Shown here in pieces: positions 33,320 to 41,110 of a stretch of 64,000 nt of DNA. The position numbers were made by a program, and so were the translations under genes. The stretch lies in assembly GCF_024320865.1 (NCBI RefSeq), contig NZ_JANDBD010000007.1:248001-312000 (forward strand), given 5' to 3'. This DNA is from Mycolicibacterium arenosum. GTDB lineage: Bacteria; Actinomycetota; Actinomycetes; Mycobacteriales; Mycobacteriaceae. The notes beneath the pieces are model-generated. The model searched no databases. It worked only from the letters and a program-made list of their open reading frames with translations, and had not been told where the DNA came from. Numbering within the stretch: the first letter of the stretch is position 1; each line of letters starts with the position of its first letter.

Positions 33320-34003
33320 ATGCGGGTCGCGATCGCGTGGGTGCTGGCGCTGACGCTGCTTGTGACCGGCTGCTCGAGCGTCGCCACCGGCACCGCGCAA
33401 CGCGACCCGACCCCCGTCCCGGCGGTGCTGTCCGAGGACGGGTCGGGGATCACGATCGGCGTGGCCGACGCCCCGATTCAGTTGGAGTTCTACACCGAAC
33501 CGCAGTGCAGGCAGTGCGCCGACGTGCAGGCCGACTTCGGTGACCGACTGGCCTATTACGTGGCGATCGGCAGGCTCGCCATCACGTATCGCCCGATGGT
33601 GTTGCTGGACAAGGACAACGGCAAGCACTCCGAGCGGGTGGCCAACGCGATGTTCGCGGCCGTCACGCCGGGCGCCGCCAGCGACACCGTGACCACCACC
33701 GGGCCGGCGTTCCAGCGCTTCGTCGCCGCCCTGTGGACGACGTGGGACGGTGGGCCCAACGAGCCGACGGTCGAGGAGATGGCCGGATTCGCCCGTGGCG
33801 CAGGCATTCCCGAGGAGCAGGTCGCCAGAATCGAGTCGGTGCAGCCGGCGGTCGACACCACCGATACGACCAACGTCAACTTCGAGTTCCTCTACATGCT
33901 GGATCCGCTCGACACCGCGATGCCCTACGTCTACGACCTCGACAAGGACAGGAGACTCGACGTCTACGACGACAACTGGCTGTCCACGGTCATGGAGTCC
34001 TGA
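33320..34003 (+). CDS. thioredoxin-like (DsbA-type) lipoprotein with CRQC motif
   Basis: 227 residues. Lipoprotein signal ending LLVTGC (Cys17), then a domain IQLEFYTEPQCRQCADVQADF with a CxxC redox pair and a later MPYVYDL that may hold the cis-Pro. The fold is the DsbA/thioredoxin-like_4 type seen in mycobacterial lipoproteins. A leaderless start is suggested by CATACT (33308-33313) six bases before the ATG. It is a paralog of the CPHC protein at 38874-39539 (shared EPQCxxC). Its last 40 bp overlap the end of the convergent Rv0556 homolog. Confidence 0.85.
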   Translation: MRVAIAWVLALTLLVTGCSSVATGTAQRDPTPVPAVLSEDGSGITIGVADAPIQLEFYTEPQCRQCADVQADFGDRLAYYVAIGRLAITYRPMVLLDKDNGKHSERVANAMFAAVTPGAASDTVTTTGPAFQRFVAALWTTWDGGPNEPTVEEMAGFARGAGIPEEQVARIESVQPAVDTTDTTNVNFEFLYMLDPLDTAMPYVYDLDKDRRLDVYDDNWLSTVMES

Positions 34004-34500
34004 CGGGCCCGCCTCTCCAGCACTCCGAGTACCAGCAGGATCGCGGCGGCGGCCAGCCAGCCGACGACGGCGATGGATCCGGCCGGGATGATCGCCAGCG
34101 ACGCGTTACGGTCCTGTACCCGAACCAGATCCGGATTCGTCCTGTCGTACTCGACGTAGATCCGCATGCCGTTCTCCAACTCCGACGGATACAGCACGCC
34201 GAGTTCCGGCCGATACGTGACACGGTCGGGGGTGACGAACTCGATGGTCGACCGCCGCGGGCCCGCGTCGAGCACCTCGGCGGCGGCGACCCCCATGTGA
34301 CGCTCGATCTGGCGGTCGTTGCGCCACGCGCCGACGACGAGCAGCAGCGACTGCAACGTCACCAGACACGCCGCGATGACGACACCGACACGGATCCGCC
34401 GGATGACGCGCTGCGCTCTCGACTCGCCCGGATCACCGATCAGATGCGGGAGCACGACGCGTCGAATCCTGCTGAGACGCAACTTAACCGCTCTGATCAC
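33964..34500 (-). CDS. DUF3592-like membrane protein (Rv0556 homolog)
   Basis: 178 residues, two transmembrane segments (about 38-60 VGVVIAACLVTLQSLLLVVGAW and 143-162 IAVVGWLAAAAILLVLGVLE) flanking an extracytoplasmic domain with VTYRPELGVLYPSELENGMRIYVEYDRTNPDLVRVQ, the DUF3592 pattern. The GTG overlaps the menD stop (GTGA), so it is coupled to menD; the same arrangement exists in M. tuberculosis (Rv0555-Rv0556). Function unknown. Confidence 0.85.
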   Translation of the reverse strand: MIRAVKLRLSRIRRVVLPHLIGDPGESRAQRVIRRIRVGVVIAACLVTLQSLLLVVGAWRNDRQIERHMGVAAAEVLDAGPRRSTIEFVTPDRVTYRPELGVLYPSELENGMRIYVEYDRTNPDLVRVQDRNASLAIIPAGSIAVVGWLAAAAILLVLGVLERRARQDSMTVDSQLSS

Positions 34501-36143
34501 AGGGCCGCCCGGATCGACGCGTGCAGCGACCGCAGTGAGGACCGGTCGGCCTTCACCTCGAGCACCCGCATACCCTCGAACGGCTCGGCGAGCGCGTCGG
34601 CCAGACCCTCGGCCTCCACTTGAGCGAAGTCCACGTGATACGCCCGGCAGAGTCCGCCGACGTCGACGTCGTGCGGGGTTCCGAAGATGCGTGAGGACAC
34701 ATCCGAGAACCGCGGGTCGCCCTGCTCGAGGAGCTCGAAGATGCCGCCGCCGTTGTCGTTGGACACGACGATGGTCAGGCTCTTCGGCGACGGTTCGGTG
34801 GGCCCGATCAACAGGCCCGAGCTGTCGTGTACGAACGTCAGGTCGCCGATCAGCGCGATCGTGCGGCCGCCGGTCGGGTCGTGGGCCAACGCGGCGCCGA
34901 TCGCCGTCGACACGGTGCCGTCGATCCCGGCGACCCCGCGGTTCGAGCGCACCCGCACGCCGTGCGCACTCAGGCCGACCAGGGCCGCGTCGCGCACGGG
35001 GTTCGAGGCGCCGAGCACCAGCTGGTCACCCGGTCGCAGCCCCTCGGCGACGGCCGCCGCCACGTGCAGTCCCGTCGTGAGCGGATGCGCGTGCAGCTGC
35101 GCCCGCACGGTCTCGACGGCGCGCGCGTTGGCCTGTCCGCACCGGGCGAGCCAGTCCGGGTCGGGGGTGCCGCTGAGCACCGCGCGCGTCCCGGTGGCCT
35201 GCGAGTTCCCCGATACGTCGGGCCACCGCGGGCCGGTCGTCAGCGCGAATACCGGCAGTGACGGGTCGGCCAGCAGCGCCGACACCGGCCGGTGCAGCGT
35301 GGGCCGGCCCAGCATGATCACCTGCTTGGGCCGCACCGAGGGCAACGCCAGCGGATGCAGCGGGTTGAGCGCCGGCGGCGCCGTCGGCTCGGCGACCGTC
35401 GGCAGGTCACTGAGGTTTCGATGCACACCCGCACCGTGGCCGGCGATGACGACGGTGTCAGGCGTCAGGTCGATGTCGAGCGGCTGGTCGAACGTCACCG
35501 CGGGCGTGTAGGTCCACGGCTTGCCGTCGGGACGTCCGGGATACGGGGAGCCATGAGCCTCATCTTCACCGACGTCGGGCACCAACGGCTCGCGCAGCGG
35601 GATGTCGAACTGCACCGGACCTGCGTTGGCGCTGCGAGAACCCTTGGCCGCCACCAGAACCCGACACGTCGCCGAGCGCCACTGCGCGTTCAGGGCCTCG
35701 ATCCGGTCGACGGCGCCCTCCGCGAGGCCGAGGCTGATCGTCTCCCGCACCTGCGTGCCGAAGTAGCCGAGTTGCTCCATGGTCTGGTTCGCGCCGGTGC
35801 CCAGCAACTCGTAGGGCCGGTTGGCGCTGAGCACGATGAGCGGCACGCGCGCGTAGTTTGCCTCGACGACGGCGGGGCCCAGGTTGGCCACCGCGGTACC
35901 CGACGTCATCGCGATCGGAACCGGCCGCATCCCGTCCCCCAAAGCCAGGCCGATCGCCAGGAAGCCGGCCGTCCGCTCGTCGATGCGGACGTGCAGCCTC
36001 AGCCGTCCCGCACGGTCGGCGTCGGCCAGTGCGAAGGCCAGCGGTGCGTTGCGCGAACCGGGACACAGCACCACGTCGCGGACGCCGCCGCGAATCAGTT
36101 CGTCGACGACGATGCGGGCCTGCGTCGTCGAAGGGTTAGCCAT
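34497..36143 (-). CDS. menD: 2-succinyl-5-enolpyruvyl-6-hydroxy-3-cyclohexene-1-carboxylate synthase
   Basis: 548 residues. ThDP-dependent enzyme joining isochorismate and 2-oxoglutarate, the first committed menaquinone step. N-terminal block DELIRGGVRDVVLCPGSRNAPLAFAL, RLHVRIDERTAGFLAIGLA (catalytic Glu), VANLGPAVVEANYARVPLIVLSANRP, and the C-terminal ThDP/Mg motif IGDLTFVHDSSGLL with NDNGGGIFELLEQG. Corresponds to Rv0555. ATG start. Upstream lies bpoC on the same strand (65 bp), and downstream it is coupled to the DUF3592 gene. Confidence 0.97.
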   Translation of the reverse strand: MANPSTTQARIVVDELIRGGVRDVVLCPGSRNAPLAFALADADRAGRLRLHVRIDERTAGFLAIGLALGDGMRPVPIAMTSGTAVANLGPAVVEANYARVPLIVLSANRPYELLGTGANQTMEQLGYFGTQVRETISLGLAEGAVDRIEALNAQWRSATCRVLVAAKGSRSANAGPVQFDIPLREPLVPDVGEDEAHGSPYPGRPDGKPWTYTPAVTFDQPLDIDLTPDTVVIAGHGAGVHRNLSDLPTVAEPTAPPALNPLHPLALPSVRPKQVIMLGRPTLHRPVSALLADPSLPVFALTTGPRWPDVSGNSQATGTRAVLSGTPDPDWLARCGQANARAVETVRAQLHAHPLTTGLHVAAAVAEGLRPGDQLVLGASNPVRDAALVGLSAHGVRVRSNRGVAGIDGTVSTAIGAALAHDPTGGRTIALIGDLTFVHDSSGLLIGPTEPSPKSLTIVVSNDNGGGIFELLEQGDPRFSDVSSRIFGTPHDVDVGGLCRAYHVDFAQVEAEGLADALAEPFEGMRVLEVKADRSSLRSLHASIRAAL

Positions 36144-36208
36144 TACTACAGCGTGTCACACCCCGTCGGGGACGCCTCGGCGGCGAATCCGGGGTCACCG
36201 TGCCGTCA

Positions 36209-36991
36209 CTAGACGCCGGACCCGAAGAACTCCAGAACCGAGGCGTTCACGGCGTCGGGCCGCTCGATGAAGCCGAGGTGTCCGGCGTCGGGTATCTGCA
36301 GGTAGCGGGCGCCGGGGATGGCGTCGGCGACCTCGCGGCCCAGGTGCGGCGGCAGCAGCAGATCGTCGGCGAAACCGATCACCAGCACGGCCGCCTCGAT
36401 GCTCCGGTACACCGGCAGCCGGTTGCCGGTGGGTGCGACGTCGACCTGGGCGAGCAGGCCCGGCGTCGGCTTGGTGGGCCACATGGTGAACATGTCGATC
36501 CAGTCGCGCACCGCGGCGTCGTCGTTGAGCGTGGTCGGCGAGAAGTTCTCGATGAGCCGCAGCTTCGCGTCGTACTTCGGCGGCAGCTCGATACCCGAGG
36601 CCTGCAACTCGCGCTCCGCCTCGCGACCGAAGGCCCTGGTGCGGTCCTCGCGGCCGCGGGTGGCCATCAGCACCGCCGCCGACACCAGGTCCGGCCGCGC
36701 GACCATGAGCTCCTGGGCGATGAACGCGCCCATCGACACCGCCACGATGCGCACCGGCCCGGCGTCGATCTTCTCGATCAGCCGGGCGGTGTCGCCGACC
36801 ATCTGCTCGGTGGTGAAGCCCGACGCGTTCTCCGTCGCACCGATGCCCCGGTTGTCGAACGTGATGACGCGGTAGCCGGCGCGTTGGAAGGCGGGCACCT
36901 GATGCAGGTGCCACGTCCGGCCCGCTCCCCCGCGCCCCGCGATGAAGAGGACCGGATCCCCGGAGCCGCGGTCGTCGTACGCCAAATTCAC
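36209..36991 (-). CDS. bpoC: alpha/beta-hydrolase BpoC / MenH-like
   Basis: 260 residues. MNLAYDDRGSGDPVLFIAGRGGAGRTWHLHQVPAF, nucleophile elbow VAVSMGAFIAQEL, Asp region GFADDLLLPP and His in DAGHLGFIERPDAVNASVLEFF make a complete Ser-Asp-His triad. It matches Rv0554 (BpoC), annotated as a non-haem peroxidase but placed between menD and menC, so the SHCHC synthase step (MenH) is a plausible role not proven here. GTG at 36991; the longer frame to 37528 is shadow of the DJ-1 gene. A 49-bp hairpin element lies just upstream. Confidence 0.9.
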   Translation of the reverse strand: MNLAYDDRGSGDPVLFIAGRGGAGRTWHLHQVPAFQRAGYRVITFDNRGIGATENASGFTTEQMVGDTARLIEKIDAGPVRIVAVSMGAFIAQELMVARPDLVSAAVLMATRGREDRTRAFGREAERELQASGIELPPKYDAKLRLIENFSPTTLNDDAAVRDWIDMFTMWPTKPTPGLLAQVDVAPTGNRLPVYRSIEAAVLVIGFADDLLLPPHLGREVADAIPGARYLQIPDAGHLGFIERPDAVNASVLEFFGSGV

Positions 36992-37012
36992 CCGGCCGAC
37001 CCTACCCACTGC

Positions 37013-37061
37013 GATTCGTGCACGCTGAGGCGCGGTGAGCGCTCTTTCGCGTGCACGAATC
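37013..37061. repeat. 49-bp intergenic hairpin element, copy A
   Basis: Arms GATTCGTGCACGC (37013-37025) and GCGTGCACGAATC (37049-37061) are perfectly complementary. The reverse complement of this copy aligns without gaps to 55974-56022, including the core AGAGCGCTCACCGC. It reaches into the last codon of the DJ-1 gene and precedes bpoC, so it may terminate the GlxA/DJ-1 transcript. Confidence 0.75.
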
Positions 37062-37779
37062 ACGCGGTCCTGCGACCGCTGCGGGCGATGTGGATGGCGC
37101 GGTCCCACAGCAGCTTGACCGGGGCGCCGAGCTGGCCGGTCTTGACCATGTCGGCCGACAGCGCCGCCGTGGCCAGCGCCTTGGTCGACGCCGAGGCCTT
37201 GGACATGTGGCCGGAGTCGAACGGCGGCTGCGGGTCGTACTCGATCACCAGCTGGATGGCCTTGGCCTTGGCCTCGCCGACGATCTGCCCGGTCAGCCAC
37301 AGCCCCATGTCCAAGCCCGCGGACACTCCGGCGGCGGTGACGATCTTTCCCTCGTGCACGATCCGCTGATCGCTCACCGCCGTGACCCCGAACGGCTTGA
37401 GCATCGGCAGACACATCCAGTGCGACGTGGCGCGCCGGCCCTCGAGGATGCCCGCCGCGGCCAGCAGCACCGAACCCGAGCAGACCGACGTCGTCCACGT
37501 CGACGTCTCGTGTGCGCGGCGCAGCCACTCGAGCACCACCTCGTCGCGGGCGTGCTCCATCGTGGCGGGCCCACCCGGCACCAGAATGATGTCGGGCGAA
37601 GGGGTTTCGTCGAACGAGTGGGTCGCCCCGACGAGCAGCACACCGGAGTCGGCGGCGATCGGGCCCGCCTCGTGCCAGACGAAGCGCACCTCGGCGTCGG
37701 GGATGTTCCGCAGCGACTCGTAGGGACCGATGAAGTCCAGGGCGGTGAAACCGGGATAGAGCACGACGGCGATCTGCAT
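37060..37779 (-). CDS. DJ-1/PfpI family protein (isonitrile hydratase-like)
   Basis: 239 residues from MQIAVVLYPGFTALDFIGPYESLRNIPDAEVRFVWHEAGPI. The DJ-1 nucleophile elbow is STWTTSVCSGSVLLAAAGILEGRRATSHW with its conserved Cys and a following His. The C-terminal ~50 residues (DPQPPFDSGHMSKAS...) match the family of cyclohexyl-isocyanide hydratases. GAGAGGAAC before the ATG is the ribosome-binding site. It starts 13 bp after the GlxA-type regulator and is co-transcribed. The substrate is unproven. Confidence 0.88.
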   Translation of the reverse strand: MQIAVVLYPGFTALDFIGPYESLRNIPDAEVRFVWHEAGPIAADSGVLLVGATHSFDETPSPDIILVPGGPATMEHARDEVVLEWLRRAHETSTWTTSVCSGSVLLAAAGILEGRRATSHWMCLPMLKPFGVTAVSDQRIVHEGKIVTAAGVSAGLDMGLWLTGQIVGEAKAKAIQLVIEYDPQPPFDSGHMSKASASTKALATAALSADMVKTGQLGAPVKLLWDRAIHIARSGRRTA

Positions 37780-37792
37780 GGCGGTGTTCCTC

Positions 37793-38773
37793 TCAGGCGG
37801 ATGTGTAGGCGAACGACTTGCGGTACTGATCGGGCGAAACACCCACGCGCCGAACGAAGTTGCGTCGCATGGTCTCCGCGGTGCCGAAGCCGCAGCGCAT
37901 CGCGATGACGGTGACCGTGTCGTCGGTCTCCTCGAGCTGACGGCGGGCGGCCTCGGTGCGGACGCGTTCGACGTAGGCACCCGGAGCCTCGCCGACCTCG
38001 TCGGTGAACACCCGCGTGAAGTGGCGGGGGCTCATCGCGGCCCGTTTAGCGAGTTCGGTGACGCTGTGACCGCCGCCGGGATGCGACTCGATGGCCTCCT
38101 GCACGTCGCGGATCGGCTCGCGTTTCGCGCGCGGCATCCACACCGGCGCGGCGAACTGCGTCTGGCCGCCCGGCCTCCGCAGGTACATCACCAGCCAGCG
38201 CGCCACCGTCTGCGCGACCTCGGACCCGAAGTCGTCCTCCACCAGGGCCAGGGCCAGGTCGATGCCGGACGTCACCCCCGCAGCCGTCCACACCTTCTCC
38301 GAGCTGCGCACGAAGATCGGCTCGGGGTCGACGCGCACGGCCGGGTACTCGGCGGCCATCGCGGCGGCGTAGGCCCAGTGCGTCGTCGCGGGGCAGCCGT
38401 CGAGCAGACCGGCCTCGGCCGCGAGCATGGCGCCATTGCACACGCTGATCACCCGACGGGAGTTCGCCGCTGCGGCCACGACCCAGTCGACGAGCCGCCG
38501 GTCGCGTCGAGCGGAGTCGGTGCCGAAGCCGCCGGGCAGCACGACGGTGTCGAACGGACCCGCCGAATCAGGGAGCGGGCGGGCGACCAGTTCCAACCCG
38601 GTGCCGGTCGCCACCGGGGCGCCGTCGACGGACGCCAGCGTCACGTCGTAGCCGTCGGCGGGTCGACCGTGCCCGGCCAGCAGCGCCGTCGCGCCGGTGA
38701 ACACGTCGAACGGGCCGACGAGGTCGAGGGCCTGCACACCCTCGAACCCCACGACGACCACGGATCTCAGCAC
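37793..38773 (-). CDS. GlxA family transcriptional regulator (DJ-1 domain plus AraC HTH)
   Basis: 326 residues. The N-terminal ~180 form a DJ-1/class-I amidotransferase-like domain with RRVISVCNGAMLAAEAGLLDGCPATTHW; the C-terminal ~100 are an AraC HTH (VTELAKRAAMSPRHFTRVFTDEVGEAPGAYVERVRTEAARRQLEETDD and FGTAETMRRNFVRRVGVSPDQYRKSF). GTG start. It sits directly before a stand-alone DJ-1 enzyme, suggesting it senses a related small molecule and controls that operon. The divergent neighbour is the CPHC lipoprotein (100 bp gap). Confidence 0.9.
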   Translation of the reverse strand: MLRSVVVVGFEGVQALDLVGPFDVFTGATALLAGHGRPADGYDVTLASVDGAPVATGTGLELVARPLPDSAGPFDTVVLPGGFGTDSARRDRRLVDWVVAAAANSRRVISVCNGAMLAAEAGLLDGCPATTHWAYAAAMAAEYPAVRVDPEPIFVRSSEKVWTAAGVTSGIDLALALVEDDFGSEVAQTVARWLVMYLRRPGGQTQFAAPVWMPRAKREPIRDVQEAIESHPGGGHSVTELAKRAAMSPRHFTRVFTDEVGEAPGAYVERVRTEAARRQLEETDDTVTVIAMRCGFGTAETMRRNFVRRVGVSPDQYRKSFAYTSA

Positions 38774-38873
38774 TCCCCCAGTGTTGGCGATCGACGGCCG
38801 TGTCGTCTATGCCATGGGCCCCACAGATCAGGACATCGCCCTGACGGCGTGTGACGCACTAAAGTCTCGCGCT

Positions 38874-39539
38874 ATGAGGATGCGCAGGTTGGGAGCGGTT
38901 ATCGCGACTCTGGCGCTGCTGACCGCCGGATGCGCGTCCGTGATCGACGGCAGGGCCGTCGCGGGTGATGAGCCGGGTACCGGAGTGGGGCTGAGCCGGG
39001 ACGGATTCGGCGTCGAACTGGGGACCTCGCGCGACGCCCGGATCGAGTTCTTCCTCGAGCCCCAGTGTCCGCACTGCGGCGAGTTCTTCGGCGAGTACGT
39101 CGAGCAGCTGAACGACCACATCAACGACGGGGAGTTGACCCTCACGCTGCGCCCTGTCACCTTCCTCGACGACGGCGTCATCGACTACTCGGCTCGTGCG
39201 AGCAACGCGATCTTCCTGGTGGCCGAGGAGGACGGCGCGAGCCCCGCGCTCGTCATGGCCTTCGTCGCGCAGCTGTTCGAGAACATGTTGCGGACCGAGG
39301 TGGAGCCGACCGACGACGACATCGCGCAGATCGCGAACGACGTCGGAGCGTCGGCCGACACCGTGAATCGCGTCGCCGCCGCCGAACCCGCGCTCGACCC
39401 GGTGGAGATGAGCGACGCCAACCTCGAGACCATGGACCAGTTCGGCTCCACCAGCACGCCGACCGTCTACGACCTCGAGGCCGAAGCCGAGGTCGACCTC
39501 GACGATCCCGCCTGGCTCGACAAGGTGATCGGCGAGTAG
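38874..39539 (+). CDS. thioredoxin-like (DsbA-type) lipoprotein with CPHC motif
   Basis: 221 residues. Lipobox LLTAGC, then RIEFFLEPQCPHCGEFFGEYVEQL with a DsbA-like CPHC active site, and a plausible cis-Pro loop STSTPTVYDLE near residue 200. Acidic mature protein. It is anchored outside the membrane and likely oxidises or isomerises thiols of exported proteins, by family. A TAAAGT hexamer (38860-38865) stands eight bases before the ATG. Paralog of 33320-34003. Confidence 0.87.
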   Translation: MRMRRLGAVIATLALLTAGCASVIDGRAVAGDEPGTGVGLSRDGFGVELGTSRDARIEFFLEPQCPHCGEFFGEYVEQLNDHINDGELTLTLRPVTFLDDGVIDYSARASNAIFLVAEEDGASPALVMAFVAQLFENMLRTEVEPTDDDIAQIANDVGASADTVNRVAAAEPALDPVEMSDANLETMDQFGSTSTPTVYDLEAEAEVDLDDPAWLDKVIGE

Positions 39540-39540
39540 G

Positions 39541-40122
39541 TCAGCGCACCAGCGGGGCGAGGTGCATGCGCGCGTACCGCGCCACGGCGTCGTCGTCGTC
39601 GACGTCCAGCACGCCCGTGCGCACCTGCACCAGTGACGTGGCCATGCGAATGTGCAACTCGCACACCGCGAGAAGGTCGGCGTCGGGCATGCGGGCACCC
39701 GCGGCGCGCATCGCCTTCGCCATGGCCTTCGACGCGTGGACCAGGAACTGGCGAGCCTCGTCGACCATGTCCGCGGTGGCGGTGAAGTCGGGGTCGAGCT
39801 GCAGGAACCGACGCATGACGGGGTCGCTCGCCAGCAGGCGCACCCCCTCGCGGAAGGCGGCGACCGACGCCTCCTGCGGACCGTCGTCGATGCTCACGGT
39901 CTGCAGTCGCTCGAACGCGAATTCCAGTGTCTGGCGGCCCAGTTCGGCGATCAGCGCCTCGCGGCTGGGGAATCGGCGGTAGAGCGTGCTGCGGCTGACG
40001 CCCGCCTGTCGCGCGATGACGTCCATGCCGGCTCGGCCGATCCCGACGAGCGCCACCTCCTCGGCGGCGGCCTTGAGGATCGCCGTCTCCTGCTCACTGC
40101 GGCTGGCGCTGGTCCGCTTCAC
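39541..40122 (-). CDS. TetR family regulator, coupled to MpaB-like gene
   Basis: 193 residues. HTH: ETAILKAAAEEVALVGIGRAGMDVIARQAGVSRSTLYRRFPSREALIAELG. GTG at 40122 overlaps the TGA of the upstream oxygenase gene (GTGA), so the two are translated together. A 29-bp palindrome upstream of the oxygenase gene (41082-41110) is the probable autoregulatory operator. Its stop lies one base from that of the convergent CPHC lipoprotein. Confidence 0.9.
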   Translation of the reverse strand: MKRTSASRSEQETAILKAAAEEVALVGIGRAGMDVIARQAGVSRSTLYRRFPSREALIAELGRQTLEFAFERLQTVSIDDGPQEASVAAFREGVRLLASDPVMRRFLQLDPDFTATADMVDEARQFLVHASKAMAKAMRAAGARMPDADLLAVCELHIRMATSLVQVRTGVLDVDDDDAVARYARMHLAPLVR

Positions 40123-41066
40123 CGGGCCGGGCACCCCGGCGGGGGCGCGAAGGACTCCAGCGCCACCGAACGGTGCAGGCGCACCAGCTTCTCGTACTCG
40201 ATGCGGTTGCGAGCCAACGGAATCAGCAGCAACCGGTCCGGCAACGTGCGCCACGCCAGCTGCAGGAGCCTGCAGTACAGCTCGAACTCGCGGTCGTGGC
40301 GCGCCTCCCAGCGGAATCCCGTCAGATCGCGGACGCCGGGGTGCAGGATGCCGAACGAGCACACCTTGACGACGCGGCCTGCGACGGGCCGCAGCAGCAG
40401 CCACGGTGGGGCCAGCGCGCGGCGCAGCGTCGGCGGCAGCATCAGGGTGGGCAGTGGCAGCCGCGTCAGATCCCGAGTCACCTTGCGCAGGAACGGGTTG
40501 GCGGCGAGTTCGGTGGCGACCATGTCGTCGTAGTAGGCGACGGCCTCGTCGTGGGTGGCGGGGAGTTTGGCGTTGCGCCCCGGCAGTTCCAGCGCGCGGA
40601 ACGCCTCGAGCAGTTGCTCGTAGGCGGCGTCGCGCTCGGGATCGGTCATCGTGATACCCGTGCACGGGGTGAAGGAGTTCAGCACCAGGAACAGGCCGCT
40701 GACCGCGATCCAGTTCCACAGCTTCGGATCCAGCGCGCTGTAGCGGACGTCGGCGAACTCGCCCTTACCCCGGCCCCGGACGTCGCGGTGCAGCGTCCTG
40801 AGCCGGTTCCCCTCGGCGGCGCGGTCCTCCGCGTCGCCCCAGATCGCGAGGAACGTCGACAAGCCGCTGCGCACACCGCGATCGGCGAAGTTGGCCTCGA
40901 ACCGGCCGGTCCTGTCGACCGCGGCGGCGACGGGGACCAGGGCGACCTCGTCGAACGCCGCGGCACCGAAGAATCCGCCGAGGGTGCTGCCGGTGTGCTT
41001 GCGGAACTCGGCCATGACGCGGGGCCGCACGGCGACCTCGGAGTGAACTCGATCGACAGTGACCAT
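40119..41066 (-). CDS. MpaB/DUF2236 family oxygenase
   Basis: 315 residues with GGAGGCGCCC before the ATG. Family blocks: TLGGFFGAAAFDEVALVPVAAAVDRTGRFEANFADRGVRSGLSTFLAIWGDAEDRAAEGNRLRTLHRDVRGRG, AFADVRY-type segment (GEFADVRYSALDPKLWNWIAVSGLFLVLNSF), and YYDDMVATELAANPFLRKV. DUF2236/MpaB proteins share the haem-binding fold of latex-clearing oxygenases; the substrate here is unknown. It forms an operon with its own TetR. Confidence 0.85.
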   Translation of the reverse strand: MVTVDRVHSEVAVRPRVMAEFRKHTGSTLGGFFGAAAFDEVALVPVAAAVDRTGRFEANFADRGVRSGLSTFLAIWGDAEDRAAEGNRLRTLHRDVRGRGKGEFADVRYSALDPKLWNWIAVSGLFLVLNSFTPCTGITMTDPERDAAYEQLLEAFRALELPGRNAKLPATHDEAVAYYDDMVATELAANPFLRKVTRDLTRLPLPTLMLPPTLRRALAPPWLLLRPVAGRVVKVCSFGILHPGVRDLTGFRWEARHDREFELYCRLLQLAWRTLPDRLLLIPLARNRIEYEKLVRLHRSVALESFAPPPGCPAR

Positions 41067-41081
41067 GGGCGCCTCCCAGCG

Positions 41082-41110
41082 TTGGCACAAAGACTAGGCC
41101 TTTGTGTCAA
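41082..41110. promoter_or_regulatory. operator palindrome upstream of the MpaB-TetR operon
   Basis: TTGGCACAAAG (41082-41092) and CTTTGTGTCAA (41100-41110) form an inverted repeat with 10 of 11 positions matching and a 7-bp spacer. It lies 16 bp before the MpaB start and overlaps the last codon of menC. The TetR of this operon is the natural candidate to bind it. Confidence 0.75.
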
